From DATAFF01 sp963744915 (GTDB lineage: Bacteria > Pseudomonadota > Alphaproteobacteria > Rhizobiales > Aestuariivirgaceae), in contig CAVUUY010000009.1 of the NCBI GenBank assembly GCA_963744915.1, positions 248,001 to 312,000 of the forward strand: DNA of 64,000 bases, read 5' to 3'. The notes beneath the pieces are model-generated. The model saw nothing but the letters and a program-made list of their open reading frames with translations. It made no database searches and was not told the DNA's origin. Numbering within the stretch: position 1 is the stretch's first letter; each line of letters opens with the position of its first letter. Below, in pieces: positions 26,362 through 35,600 of this stretch. The translations under genes and the position numbers were made by a program.

Positions 26362-29300
26362 GCCGCGGGCTCCTTTTCGATATGCTGCAGATCGCGCCAG
26401 GCCGAATTCGACCGCGGCGACCACAGGCCGCGCTCCAGCGCCTCGGCGAAGCGGGCGGCGATCTCGGCGAGGGCGGCGGGGTTGTTGTCGGCGAGGAAGG
26501 CGCGGACCTCGGGGGTGCCGAGATAGGCGTCATAGGCGAGATCGAAATGGTGGCTCTGCACCGCGCCGGTGGTGGCAGCGAAGGCGAACATGTAGTCGAC
26601 GGTGGCGGCGATCTCGAAGGCGCCCTTGTAGCCATGGCGCATCACGCCGGCGATCCATTTCGGATTGACGACGCGGGCCCGCATGACCCGGCCGATCTCC
26701 TCCTCGAGGGTGCGCGGCACCGGCCGCTCGGGGCGGGAGTGATCATTGTGCCAGACCACGGGGCGGACGCTTGCGACATGCTCGACGGCCACCGTCATGC
26801 CGCCCTCGAACTGGTAGTAATCGTCCGAGTCGAGAAGATCATGCTCGCGGTTGTCCTGATTGTGGATGACGGCCTCGATGGCGGAGAGGCGGCGGCGGAA
26901 CATCGCCTCGCTGGCCTCGCCATGGGCTTGCGCGCCATAGGCATGGGCACCCCAGGCGACATAGGCGCGCGCCAGATCGGCCTTGTCCTGCCACAGGCGC
27001 TCGTCGATCAAAGCCTGGAGGCCGGCGCCGTAGGTGCCGGGCATGGACCCGAAAATGCGATGACCGGCGAGGCGCCGGGCATCCTCGCCGGCGAGCCCGG
27101 ATTGCGCCAGCATGGCCTGATCCTCCTGCATGCGCTGTCGCACCGGATTGTCGGCCAGCGCCTCGTCGCGCTCGCCGATGGCGCGGGCGACCTTGTCGAT
27201 GAGCTCGATCTGCAGCGGAAAGGCATCGCGGAAGAAGCCGGAGATCCGCAAGGTGACGTCGACGCGGGGGCGGCCAAGCTCGGCCAGCGTCAGGATCTCG
27301 AACCCGGTGACACGGCCGGTTCCCGGCTCCCATTGCGGCCGGGCGCCGAGCAGGGCCAGAGCCTGGGCGATGTCGTCGCCGCCGGTGCGCATGTTCGAGG
27401 TGCCCCAGACGGAGAGCCCCATGGCCGCCGGGTAGCGGCCGTGGTCCTGGAAATGGCGGGCGAGCATCGCCTCGGCGGAGCGGCGGCCAAGGTCGAAGGC
27501 GGTGGGGGTCGGCACCGCCCGGTTGTCGAGCGAATAGAAATTGCGCCCGGTGGGGAGGACATCGAGCCGACCGCGGCTCGGCGCACCGGAAGGACCGGCA
27601 GGGACGAAGCGGCCGGCAAGGCCGGCGAGCAGGGCGGCGATCTCGCGGCCGCCGCAGGCCCTGACGGCCGGCCGGATCCGGCTCTCGATCGAAGCCATGA
27701 CGGCAGTGCTGGCGGGGCCCGGCGGGGCGGCGCTGCCGGCGACAATGGCGGCGGCCAGCGCCTCCAGGCGCTCCACGGTGTCGCCCGCCGTGCGCCATGG
27801 AGCGGCATCGATGCGGTCAAGGAGGGCAGGGCGGAGGCCCTGCCAGGGTTCGCCCAGCTCGGCCGCCAGCGGATCGAAGGCGAGGTCGAGGTCCTGGGCG
27901 AGGGCGCGGTGAAGCGAGGCGTCGCCGGCCAATCCCTGGCGGCGCGGCAGACGTGACAGCGCCACCAGGAGATCGGTCTCCAGACGGCCCTCAGGGCTCG
28001 TGCCCAGAATGTGCAGGCCGTCGCGGATCTGGCTCTCCTTGACGTCGCACAGCCAGGCATCGAGGCGGGCGAGCGCCGAGTCGTCGGCAATGACGTCGCA
28101 AATGGCTGCATCGCGGTCGATGCCGCTCGACTGGACAAGCTCGGCGATGCGGCGGCGGAGCAGCTTCTGGCGCCGCGCGTCGATGCCGCCTGCCAGGGCA
28201 TATTCGTCGATCAGGGCTTCGAGCTGGAGCAGGGGCCCGTAGGATTCGGCACGGGCGAGCGGGGGGGTGAGGTGATCGATGATGACGGCAGCGGTGCGGC
28301 GCTTGGCCTGGGTGCCTTCGCCCGGGTCATTGACGATGAACGGGTAAAGCTGGGGAACCGGACCGAGCGCGATGTCGGGCCAGCATTCCTCCGAGAGCGC
28401 GGTGGCCTTGCCGGGCAGCCATTCGAGATTGCCGTGCTTGCCGTTGTGGATGACCGCATGGGCGCCGAACACCTCTCTCAGCCAGACGTAGAAGGCGAGA
28501 TAGCCATGGGGCGGCACCAGGGCGGCATCGTGGTAGGTGCTCTTCGGATCGATGTTGTAGCCGCGCGCCGGCTGGATGGCGATCGCGACATGCCCATGGA
28601 GGCGAACCGGCAGCCGGAACACGCCTTGGCGGCAGAAAGGGTCCTGCTCGACCGCACCCCAGCGGGCGAGAAGGGCCTCGCGCGCCGCGGATGGGAGCCG
28701 GTCGAAAAAGGACCGGTAGGTGGCAAGGGGGAGCAGGGCATCGGTCGGCGCGTCGGGATTGGCACCGCTGTTGGTGGGGCCGCGCATCAGCTCGGCGATG
28801 ACGTCGTTGCCGTGGCGCGGCGGCGCGTCGACCCGGTATCCCGCGGCGGCGAGCGCGTCGAGAATTGCGACGGTGCTGGCCGGGGTGTCATACCCGACGC
28901 CATTGGCGATGCGGCCGTCGCGGTTGGGGTAGTTCGCCAGCACGATGGCGACGCGGCGCTCGGCGGCATCCAGCAAGCGCAGCTTCACCCACGCAGCGGC
29001 CAGGTCGGCGATGCGGTCGATCCGCGACTGCTGCGGCCGATAGGACATGATCGAGCATTCGGTCTCGGCATGCCAGTCGCCCGCCTCCTTGAAGGACGCA
29101 GCCGAGGTGATGATGCGGCCATCGAGCTCGGGCAGGACCACGTTCATCGCGAGGTCGCGGGGGGACAGGCCTTGACTGCTCGTCGCCCATGCCGCGGCGC
29201 TGCTGCCGGAAAATATCACCTGCAGCACCGGGCAGTCGAAATCGGCGACGGGATTGCCATCGTCCTCGCCGTCGAAGCGGCCGGCGGCGAAGGCCGTCGC

Positions 29301-30068
29301 ATTCAGGATGACGGCTGGCGGACGGCGCTCCAGGGTCGATTTGAGAAATTTGATGCTCTGGGCGTCTTTGAGGCTGGTGATAAATATCGGAAATGGCACA
29401 AGCCCGCGGCCTGCCAGCGCTTCGGCGAGGCGATCGACCGGCGCGGTGAGCCCGCCTTCGATCAGCGCCCGGTAGAACACGATTGGCGCAAGCGGGCCGT
29501 CGCGCTGCTGCTGACGGTCGGCTGCGCCGAGGATTCCGGCATGGGGCAAGGCAACCGGTGGCGGCGGGGGTGCATCGGTGCTGCCGAGAAGTGCCGCGCA
29601 ATAGCGCAGGAAATTGCCGGCGTTGTCGGATCCTCCTTCGGCCAGATAGCGATGGAGCCGCTGACAGGCCGCCGGCTCGATGGTGGACAGAGCGGCAAGC
29701 GCCGGGTCGGGGTCGCGGCCACCGGGCAGCAAGGCGAGCTTGAGCGGGCGGCGCTGCGCCAGCGCCACCAGCTCGTCGACTCCATAGGGCCAATAGCCGC
29801 GACCGCCGAGCAGGCGCACGATCACGAGCTTGGCGGCGGCGGCGGTCCGCTCGATCCAGCTGTCGACCGACAAATGATGGCCGAGCGCCATCAGATTGGC
29901 GAGGCGCAGCGACGGCTTGGGGTGCGGCAGGCGGTCGAAGGCGCGGGCGAGGAGCGCGAGCTCGGAATCGGCGGCCGACAGGACGATGCAGTCGCCCGGG
30001 CTCTGGCCGAGATCGATGGCCTCGCCGGCGCCTTCGAGGGTCTCAGACTGTCGCGCGAGAAGATGCAC
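26358..30068 (-). CDS. cobN: Cobaltochelatase subunit CobN
   Basis: A 1236-residue large subunit of the ATP-dependent cobalt chelatase that inserts Co2+ into hydrogenobyrinic acid a,c-diamide, with CobS and CobT. It is related to the Mg-chelatase H subunit: HNGKHGNLEWLPGKATALS and MGLSVWGTSNMRTGGDDIAQ are typical. Start is GTG 30068 with TGAGGG about eight bases upstream, 9 bp after the cobW stop. Size is close to the roughly 1270 residues of known CobN proteins. cobS and cobT are not in the window. CobN marks the late-cobalt-insertion pathway. Confidence 0.94.
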   Translation of the reverse strand: MHLLARQSETLEGAGEAIDLGQSPGDCIVLSAADSELALLARAFDRLPHPKPSLRLANLMALGHHLSVDSWIERTAAAAKLVIVRLLGGRGYWPYGVDELVALAQRRPLKLALLPGGRDPDPALAALSTIEPAACQRLHRYLAEGGSDNAGNFLRYCAALLGSTDAPPPPPVALPHAGILGAADRQQQRDGPLAPIVFYRALIEGGLTAPVDRLAEALAGRGLVPFPIFITSLKDAQSIKFLKSTLERRPPAVILNATAFAAGRFDGEDDGNPVADFDCPVLQVIFSGSSAAAWATSSQGLSPRDLAMNVVLPELDGRIITSAASFKEAGDWHAETECSIMSYRPQQSRIDRIADLAAAWVKLRLLDAAERRVAIVLANYPNRDGRIANGVGYDTPASTVAILDALAAAGYRVDAPPRHGNDVIAELMRGPTNSGANPDAPTDALLPLATYRSFFDRLPSAAREALLARWGAVEQDPFCRQGVFRLPVRLHGHVAIAIQPARGYNIDPKSTYHDAALVPPHGYLAFYVWLREVFGAHAVIHNGKHGNLEWLPGKATALSEECWPDIALGPVPQLYPFIVNDPGEGTQAKRRTAAVIIDHLTPPLARAESYGPLLQLEALIDEYALAGGIDARRQKLLRRRIAELVQSSGIDRDAAICDVIADDSALARLDAWLCDVKESQIRDGLHILGTSPEGRLETDLLVALSRLPRRQGLAGDASLHRALAQDLDLAFDPLAAELGEPWQGLRPALLDRIDAAPWRTAGDTVERLEALAAAIVAGSAAPPGPASTAVMASIESRIRPAVRACGGREIAALLAGLAGRFVPAGPSGAPSRGRLDVLPTGRNFYSLDNRAVPTPTAFDLGRRSAEAMLARHFQDHGRYPAAMGLSVWGTSNMRTGGDDIAQALALLGARPQWEPGTGRVTGFEILTLAELGRPRVDVTLRISGFFRDAFPLQIELIDKVARAIGERDEALADNPVRQRMQEDQAMLAQSGLAGEDARRLAGHRIFGSMPGTYGAGLQALIDERLWQDKADLARAYVAWGAHAYGAQAHGEASEAMFRRRLSAIEAVIHNQDNREHDLLDSDDYYQFEGGMTVAVEHVASVRPVVWHNDHSRPERPVPRTLEEEIGRVMRARVVNPKWIAGVMRHGYKGAFEIAATVDYMFAFAATTGAVQSHHFDLAYDAYLGTPEVRAFLADNNPAALAEIAARFAEALERGLWSPRSNSAWRDLQHIEKEPAA

Positions 30069-30077
30069 CGCGCACCC

Positions 30078-31112
30078 TCAGATTGCGAGCTCGCGCTCGA
30101 TGCCGTTGCGGTCCAGCCCCTTCAGCCCGATGACCACCAGCGACGAGCGGCGTTCCTCGCCATCGCGCCAGGATCGGTCGAACCAATGATTGACGCGCGG
30201 ACCGACCGCCTGAACGACGAGGCGCGAGGGGTTGCCGTCGAGCGCGATGAAGCCTTTCAGGCGCAGGATGTCGTGGCGGCAGACGGTTGCCGCGACCGCC
30301 GCGATCAGGGCGCTGCGGTCCGTTACGGAGCCGAGCGGGACGACGAAGCTCTCGAAATCGTCGTGGTCATGGTCGTCGAGTCCCTCGATCTCGTGATGCG
30401 ACCGGCGCGCCGCAAGGTCGCTTTCGGCGGCGGCGTCGAGGCCGATCAGGGCCGCCGGGCTGACCTGGCCATGGCGGGCGGTGACCAGCCGCGCTCCCGG
30501 GCGGAGCTGTCCGGAGAGATCGCGGGAAAGCTTCGTCGTCTCGGCATCGCTGAGGAGGTCGGTCTTGTTGAGCAGCACCATGTCGGCGCAGTTCAGCTGG
30601 TCCTCGAACAGCTCCTCGATCGGGCTGTCGTGCTCGACGCCGGGAATGGCGGCGCGCTGGGCGGCCATGGCGGCCGCGTCATGGGCGAAGCGGCCCGCGG
30701 CCAGGGCCGGGCCGTCGACCACGGTGACGACCCCGTCGACGGTGACCCTGGCCCTGATCTCGGGCCAGCCGAAGGCCTTGAGGAGCGGCTGCGGCAGGGC
30801 CAGCCCGGAAGTCTCGATCACAATGTGGTCGGGCGGTTCGGTGCGGCCGATGAGCTTCTCCATTGTGGGGATAAAGTCCTCGGCAACCGTGCAACAAATG
30901 CAGCCATTGGCCAGCTCGATCAGATCGTCCTCGCGGCACAGCGCATCGCCGCAGCCCTTCAGCAGCTCGCCATCGACGCCGATATCGCCGAATTCGTTGA
31001 CGATAAGGGCAATCCGTCGGCCATCGGCATGGGCCAACAGATGGCGCAGCACGGTGGTCTTGCCGGCACCGAGAAAACCCGTGATCACGGTGACCGGAAT
31101 TCTGTCGTTCAT
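30078..31112 (-). CDS. cobW: CobW GTPase (G3E/COG0523 metallochaperone)
   Basis: A 344-residue G3E GTPase. Walker A is GFLGAGKTT near residue 12 and the metal-binding CxCC motif is NGCICCTV. The C-terminal CobW domain contains a His/Asp run (DDHDHDDFES) that may bind metal. It is the first gene of the cobW-cobN-cobO run, as in other alphaproteobacteria, where it is thought to supply cobalt for chelation. I prefer ATG 31112 (GAGG upstream) over 31136, which would add eight residues. Confidence 0.9.
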   Translation of the reverse strand: MNDRIPVTVITGFLGAGKTTVLRHLLAHADGRRIALIVNEFGDIGVDGELLKGCGDALCREDDLIELANGCICCTVAEDFIPTMEKLIGRTEPPDHIVIETSGLALPQPLLKAFGWPEIRARVTVDGVVTVVDGPALAAGRFAHDAAAMAAQRAAIPGVEHDSPIEELFEDQLNCADMVLLNKTDLLSDAETTKLSRDLSGQLRPGARLVTARHGQVSPAALIGLDAAAESDLAARRSHHEIEGLDDHDHDDFESFVVPLGSVTDRSALIAAVAATVCRHDILRLKGFIALDGNPSRLVVQAVGPRVNHWFDRSWRDGEERRSSLVVIGLKGLDRNGIERELAI

Positions 31113-31217
31113 GCTGGCGGCCTCGCTCGCGTCCATCTCTCTTCGACACGGTGTTTCACACCAGGGTGAACCGGTCAACGGCGGGCGAAGCTTGCGCTTC
31201 TGCAAAGTTCCTGATAT

Positions 31218-31235
31218 ACTGAATGAACATTCAGT
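31218..31235. promoter_or_regulatory. Perfect 18-bp palindrome upstream of the Rieske oxygenase gene
   Basis: ACTGAATG-AA-CATTCAGT, an 8-bp inverted repeat around a 2-bp centre, 20 bp before the ATG at 31256. It lies in the 143-bp gap between cobW and the oxygenase gene. Its shape suits a TetR-family repressor operator. No regulator gene is adjacent, so the protein is unknown. Confidence 0.5.
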
Positions 31236-31255
31236 CAATTAATGGAAGCCCATTC

Positions 31256-32500
31256 ATGCAGCACGTTCGCGATATCGATATGAAGCTTTCCGACAGCGAG
31301 CGCGGCGGGTTGCCACCCTGGACCTATTTCAACGCCGAGCTCCTGGAGCTGGAGCGCCGGGAGCTGTTCCGCAAGTGCTGGCAGCTTGCCTGCCATGTGA
31401 ACGACGTTCCGGAGCCTGGCGACTACCAATGCTTCGACATGGTCGGCGAGCGGGCCCTGATCGTCCGCGGCCATGACGGGGAGGTGCGGGCGTTCCACAA
31501 TGTCTGCCGGCACCGCGGTTCGCGCGTGGTGGCGCATCAGGCGGGGCATTGCCGCTCGGCGCTGGTGTGCCCGTTTCACGGCTGGTCCTACAATCTCGAC
31601 GGGACGCTCAGGGCGGTCCCGCAGAAACGCACCCTGCCGGCGCTCGATCCGCAGCGCCACGGCCTGATACCGCTCGAGCATGAAATCTGGAACGGCTTCG
31701 TCTTCGTTCGCTTCATCAAGAGCGACCAGCCGCCGGTCAGCGAGCTGATGGCGCCCTATGCCGAGGAGGTGGGTCTTTACCGGGTGGCGCAGGCGCGGCC
31801 GCTCACCAAGATCAGCAAGCACGAGCTCAGGGCCAATTGGAAGGCGGTGCGCGACGTCGACAATGAGGGCTATCACGTGCCGATCGCCCATCCCTCGCTG
31901 CAGGACCTCTATGGCGGGCGCTATCGCGACGGGCGCGGCGGCCTCGGCATGGGGCGGTCCTTCGCGCCGTTCAACGAGGCGCCGGACAAATATTGGAGCG
32001 TGCGGCTCTACAAGGAGCTCCTGCCCGAGGTCGAAAGCCTGCCCGAGTCGCATCGCCGCGCCTGGCTCTATATCGGCCTCTTTCCCAACCTCGTCCTGAT
32101 GCTCTATCCCGATCGCGTCGGCTTCTACCAGGAGTATCCCCTGGCAATCGGGCGGACGGAGCAGCGCTTTGCCTATTACGGCCACCCCGACGAGCGGCGC
32201 GAGATGAAGCTTGCCCGCTATCTCAGCTATCGCATCGACCGGATCACCAGCAACGAGGACGATCAGCTGATCGAGTGGTCGTGGGAGGCCATGCAGTCCT
32301 CGAGCTTTGCCGGGTTCATCCTGTCCGATCTCGAATCCGGCGTGCGGTTCTATCACGACCAGCTGCGGCGGGTCCTGCCGGTCATGGCACTGGAGCATCC
32401 ACCCGCTCCGGGTCAGCTCGAAGCCGTCAACAACTCGCTCAAATCGGTGCGCAATGCCGATGTCTGGGACCAGGAGCTGCCCGAGCGGGCGGCGGTCTGA
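31256..32500 (+). CDS. Rieske [2Fe-2S] oxygenase alpha subunit (ring-hydroxylating type)
   Basis: A 414-residue alpha subunit. The Rieske cluster ligands are Cys84-x-His86 in NVCRHRGS and Cys105-x2-His108 in VCPFHGWSY. The mononuclear iron site is the 2-His-1-carboxylate group in VDNEGYHVPIAHP (His207, His212, with Asp202 as the bridging acid). The second domain fits the aromatic/quaternary-amine oxygenase family, so glycine-betaine or choline-type substrates as well as aromatic rings are possible. No reductase or ferredoxin gene is adjacent. Start ATG 31256 has GGAAG upstream; the earlier ATG at 31223 lies inside the palindrome. Confidence 0.85.
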   Translation: MQHVRDIDMKLSDSERGGLPPWTYFNAELLELERRELFRKCWQLACHVNDVPEPGDYQCFDMVGERALIVRGHDGEVRAFHNVCRHRGSRVVAHQAGHCRSALVCPFHGWSYNLDGTLRAVPQKRTLPALDPQRHGLIPLEHEIWNGFVFVRFIKSDQPPVSELMAPYAEEVGLYRVAQARPLTKISKHELRANWKAVRDVDNEGYHVPIAHPSLQDLYGGRYRDGRGGLGMGRSFAPFNEAPDKYWSVRLYKELLPEVESLPESHRRAWLYIGLFPNLVLMLYPDRVGFYQEYPLAIGRTEQRFAYYGHPDERREMKLARYLSYRIDRITSNEDDQLIEWSWEAMQSSSFAGFILSDLESGVRFYHDQLRRVLPVMALEHPPAPGQLEAVNNSLKSVRNADVWDQELPERAAV

Positions 32501-32605
32501 CCTCTCTGGACGGCGGCGAGCGGCTATTGCATCATGCCGCCCGTCGTGAATTGCCGGGTGGATGGGCGGGATCCTCCGACGGCTTCACCGGAGGACACTT
32601 CCGCC

Positions 32606-35600
32606 ATGCCTGTGCCGGTCGCGTTGCGCGCTGCGCTTTTGCTGCTTTTCACCGTCATCATCGTGACAATCGCGCCGCTCGCCGCCAGGGCGCAGACGGC
32701 GAACGACATAGGCCCGCCGCCGCCGCCCCGGTTCGTGCCCTCCGACGTGGTGGAGGAGGCGCGCCGCGATGCCGAGAAACGCCAGGCGCGCACCGCCGAA
32801 GAAACCAAGGCAGCCGATGAGCTCGGCCAGCTCGGGTCAAGTGCGCTCGCCGCCGGCGACAGCCGGTCGGCGGCCGACTATTTCCGCCGTGCCGTCGCTC
32901 TCGCCAAGGATGATCCGGCGCCCTGGATCGGGCTCGCCCGGGCCAAGCTGGCGATCGCCCCGGCCGATGGCAACGAGACCTACGCGCTGCCGCGCGAAGC
33001 CACCTCGGCGGCGCTTGCGGCCTATGGCCTGACACGGACGGCGGCGCTGCGCGCCGAGAGCCTGGCGGTGCTGGCCCAGGCGCTCGAGCGGCGCGAGCTG
33101 TTCCGGCCGGCGCTCGAGGCATATAAGGCGAGCCTCGGGCTGGCCGAATCGGCGCCGGTCCGCCAGGCCTTTCTCGAGCTCAAGTCGCGCAAAGGCTTCC
33201 GGGTGGTCGATCACAGCGTCGACGCCGACACCCTGGTGCCGAGGATTTGCGTGCAATTCTCGGACGATCTCGTCAAATCCGGCACCGATTACTCCTCCTA
33301 TGTGACCCTCGACGGCAAGCCGGCGCGGGGTGTCGAGAAGGACGACCGCCAGCTCTGCGTCGGCGGCCTGAGCCATGGCCAGCGCTACCGGCTGGCGCTG
33401 CGGCAGGGGTTGCCGGCGGCGATCGGGGAGACGCTCGAAGCGCCGGTCACGCTCGAGGCCTATGTCCGCGATCGCGCCGCGGATGTGCGTTTCACGGGAA
33501 GCAATTTCGTGCTGCCGACGAGCGGTGCGAAGGGGATCCCGGTGGTCACCGTCAATGCGCGGGAGGTGGAGCTCACCCTGTACCGGATCGGCGATCGCGG
33601 GCTTGCCCGGCTGATCAGCGATGGCAAGTTCCTGCAGCAGCTCGACGGTTATGACGCCGACAGCATCCGGCAGGCGAGCGGCGAGCTCGTCTGGAAGGGC
33701 ATTGCCGAGACAGGGTTCGATCTCAACAAGGAGGTTTCGACCCTGATCCCGCTCGAGCAGGTGCTGCCTGAGCGCAAGGCCGGGGTCTATGTGCTGGTGG
33801 GCCGGCCGCGCTCGGACAAGTCCGAGGAATGGAAGAGCCGCGCCACCCAGTGGTTCGTGGTGAGCAATATCGGCCTTTCGACCTTTGCCGGCGACGACGG
33901 GCTCGACGTGTTCGCGCGCGCCCTCGACAGCGCCCGCCCGGCGGCCGGGATCGCGCTCAGGCTGATCGCGCGCAACAACGAAATCCTCGGCACGGCGCAA
34001 ACCGATGCCGAAGGCCATGCCCGCTTCGATGCGGGCCTGATCAGGGGCGCCGCAGCCATGGCGCCCGCCGCCGTTCTGGCCAGCGACGCGGCGGGGCAGG
34101 ACTTCGTCTTTCTCGACCTGACGCGGCCCGGCTTCGACCTTGGCGATCGCGGTGTCACCGGGCGCAAGGCGCCGGGCCCGGTCGATGTTTTCATGTACAC
34201 CGAGCGCGGCATCTACCGGGCGCTGGATACCGTTCACGTCCTGGCGCTCGCGCGCGACGGCAGCGCCAAGCCGCTGCCGGGCCTGCCGCTCACCTTCATC
34301 TTCAAGCGGCCGGACGGCGTCGAGTTCGCGCGGCTGACGGCGCCGGATCTCGGCGGCGCCAGCCATTGGAGCGGCTTCAAGCTGCCGGGCAATGTGCCGC
34401 TCGGGACGTGGACGGTCGGGGCCCATACCGATCCGACCGCCGAGCCGGTGGCAGAACAGCAGTTCCTGGTCGAGGACTTCGTGCCGGATCGGACGGAGTT
34501 CACCTTGACGCTGCCTGGGACGGTGCTCAGGCCCGGCACCGAGACGCGGGCGCAGGTCGAGGGCCGGTTCCTCTATGGCGCGCCGGCCTCGGACATGCGG
34601 CTTGACGGGGAGGTTCGCGTGTCCTCGACGCGGAGCCTCGAGAGCTTTGCGGGCTATGTGTTCGGTCTCGCCGAGGAGGACGCGGTGTCGAACGTGACGC
34701 CGCTGGCGGATCTGCCGGCGACCGACGCCGCCGGCAAGGCATCGTTCGCGGTGCCGCTCGGCGAGCTCCCGTCGGCGACGCGGCCGCTCGCCGGCGCGCT
34801 GGTGCTGCGCATGCGCGAGGGCAGCGGCCGGGCGGTCGAGCGGACGGCCAGCCTGCCGATCGACAATGGCGAGACCTTCATCGGGATCAAGCCAGGCTTC
34901 GGCGGCGACACGGTGCGACAAGGAACGGTCGCCGGGTTCGGCATCATTGCAGCCAAGGTCGACGGCGCGCGGCAGGCGGTGAGCGGGCTGCGCTGGTCGC
35001 TCGTCAAGCTCGAGCGCGAATATCAATGGTACCGTTCAGGCCAGAGCTGGAATTACGAGCCGGTCCTGCGGACGCAGAAGGTGGCGGACGGAACGGTCGA
35101 TGCGCCGCTCGGCGATCCGGCCCGGATCGCGGTTCCGACCGATTGGGGTCGCTACCGGCTGGAGGTGGAGAGCCCCGCCGACGGCGCAGCCACGAGCTAT
35201 GAATTCACCTCCGGCTGGTATGTCGACCAGGCCACGACCGAAACGCCGGACGGGCTCGAGATCGGTCTCGACAAGGCGGAATACCGCCCTGGCGAAACCG
35301 CCAGGCTGACGATCTCGCCGCGCTTTGCCGGCGAAAGCGAAATCGTGGTCGGCGGCGACCGGGTGGTGTGGCGCAAAAGGGTCGACATCGCCGCATCGGG
35401 TGGTGTCGTCGACATTCCCGTGACCCCCGAGCTCGGTGCCGGCGGCTATGTCACGGTGGTCCATTTCCGGCCCGGCGACAATCGCGAGACGCGGATGCCG
35501 CATCGGGCGATCGGCATCAAATGGCTGAAGGTCACTCCCGGCGACAACCTCATCGGCGTTGCGCTCGCTCCGCCTTCCCGCATGCTGCCGCGCCAGACGC

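Noticed and set aside
26358..31112. Long open frames opposite cobN and cobW, and similar long frames opposite other GC-rich genes
   Set aside because: High GC makes opposite-strand frames long. They have no family match, poor ribosome sites, and the cob genes are certain.
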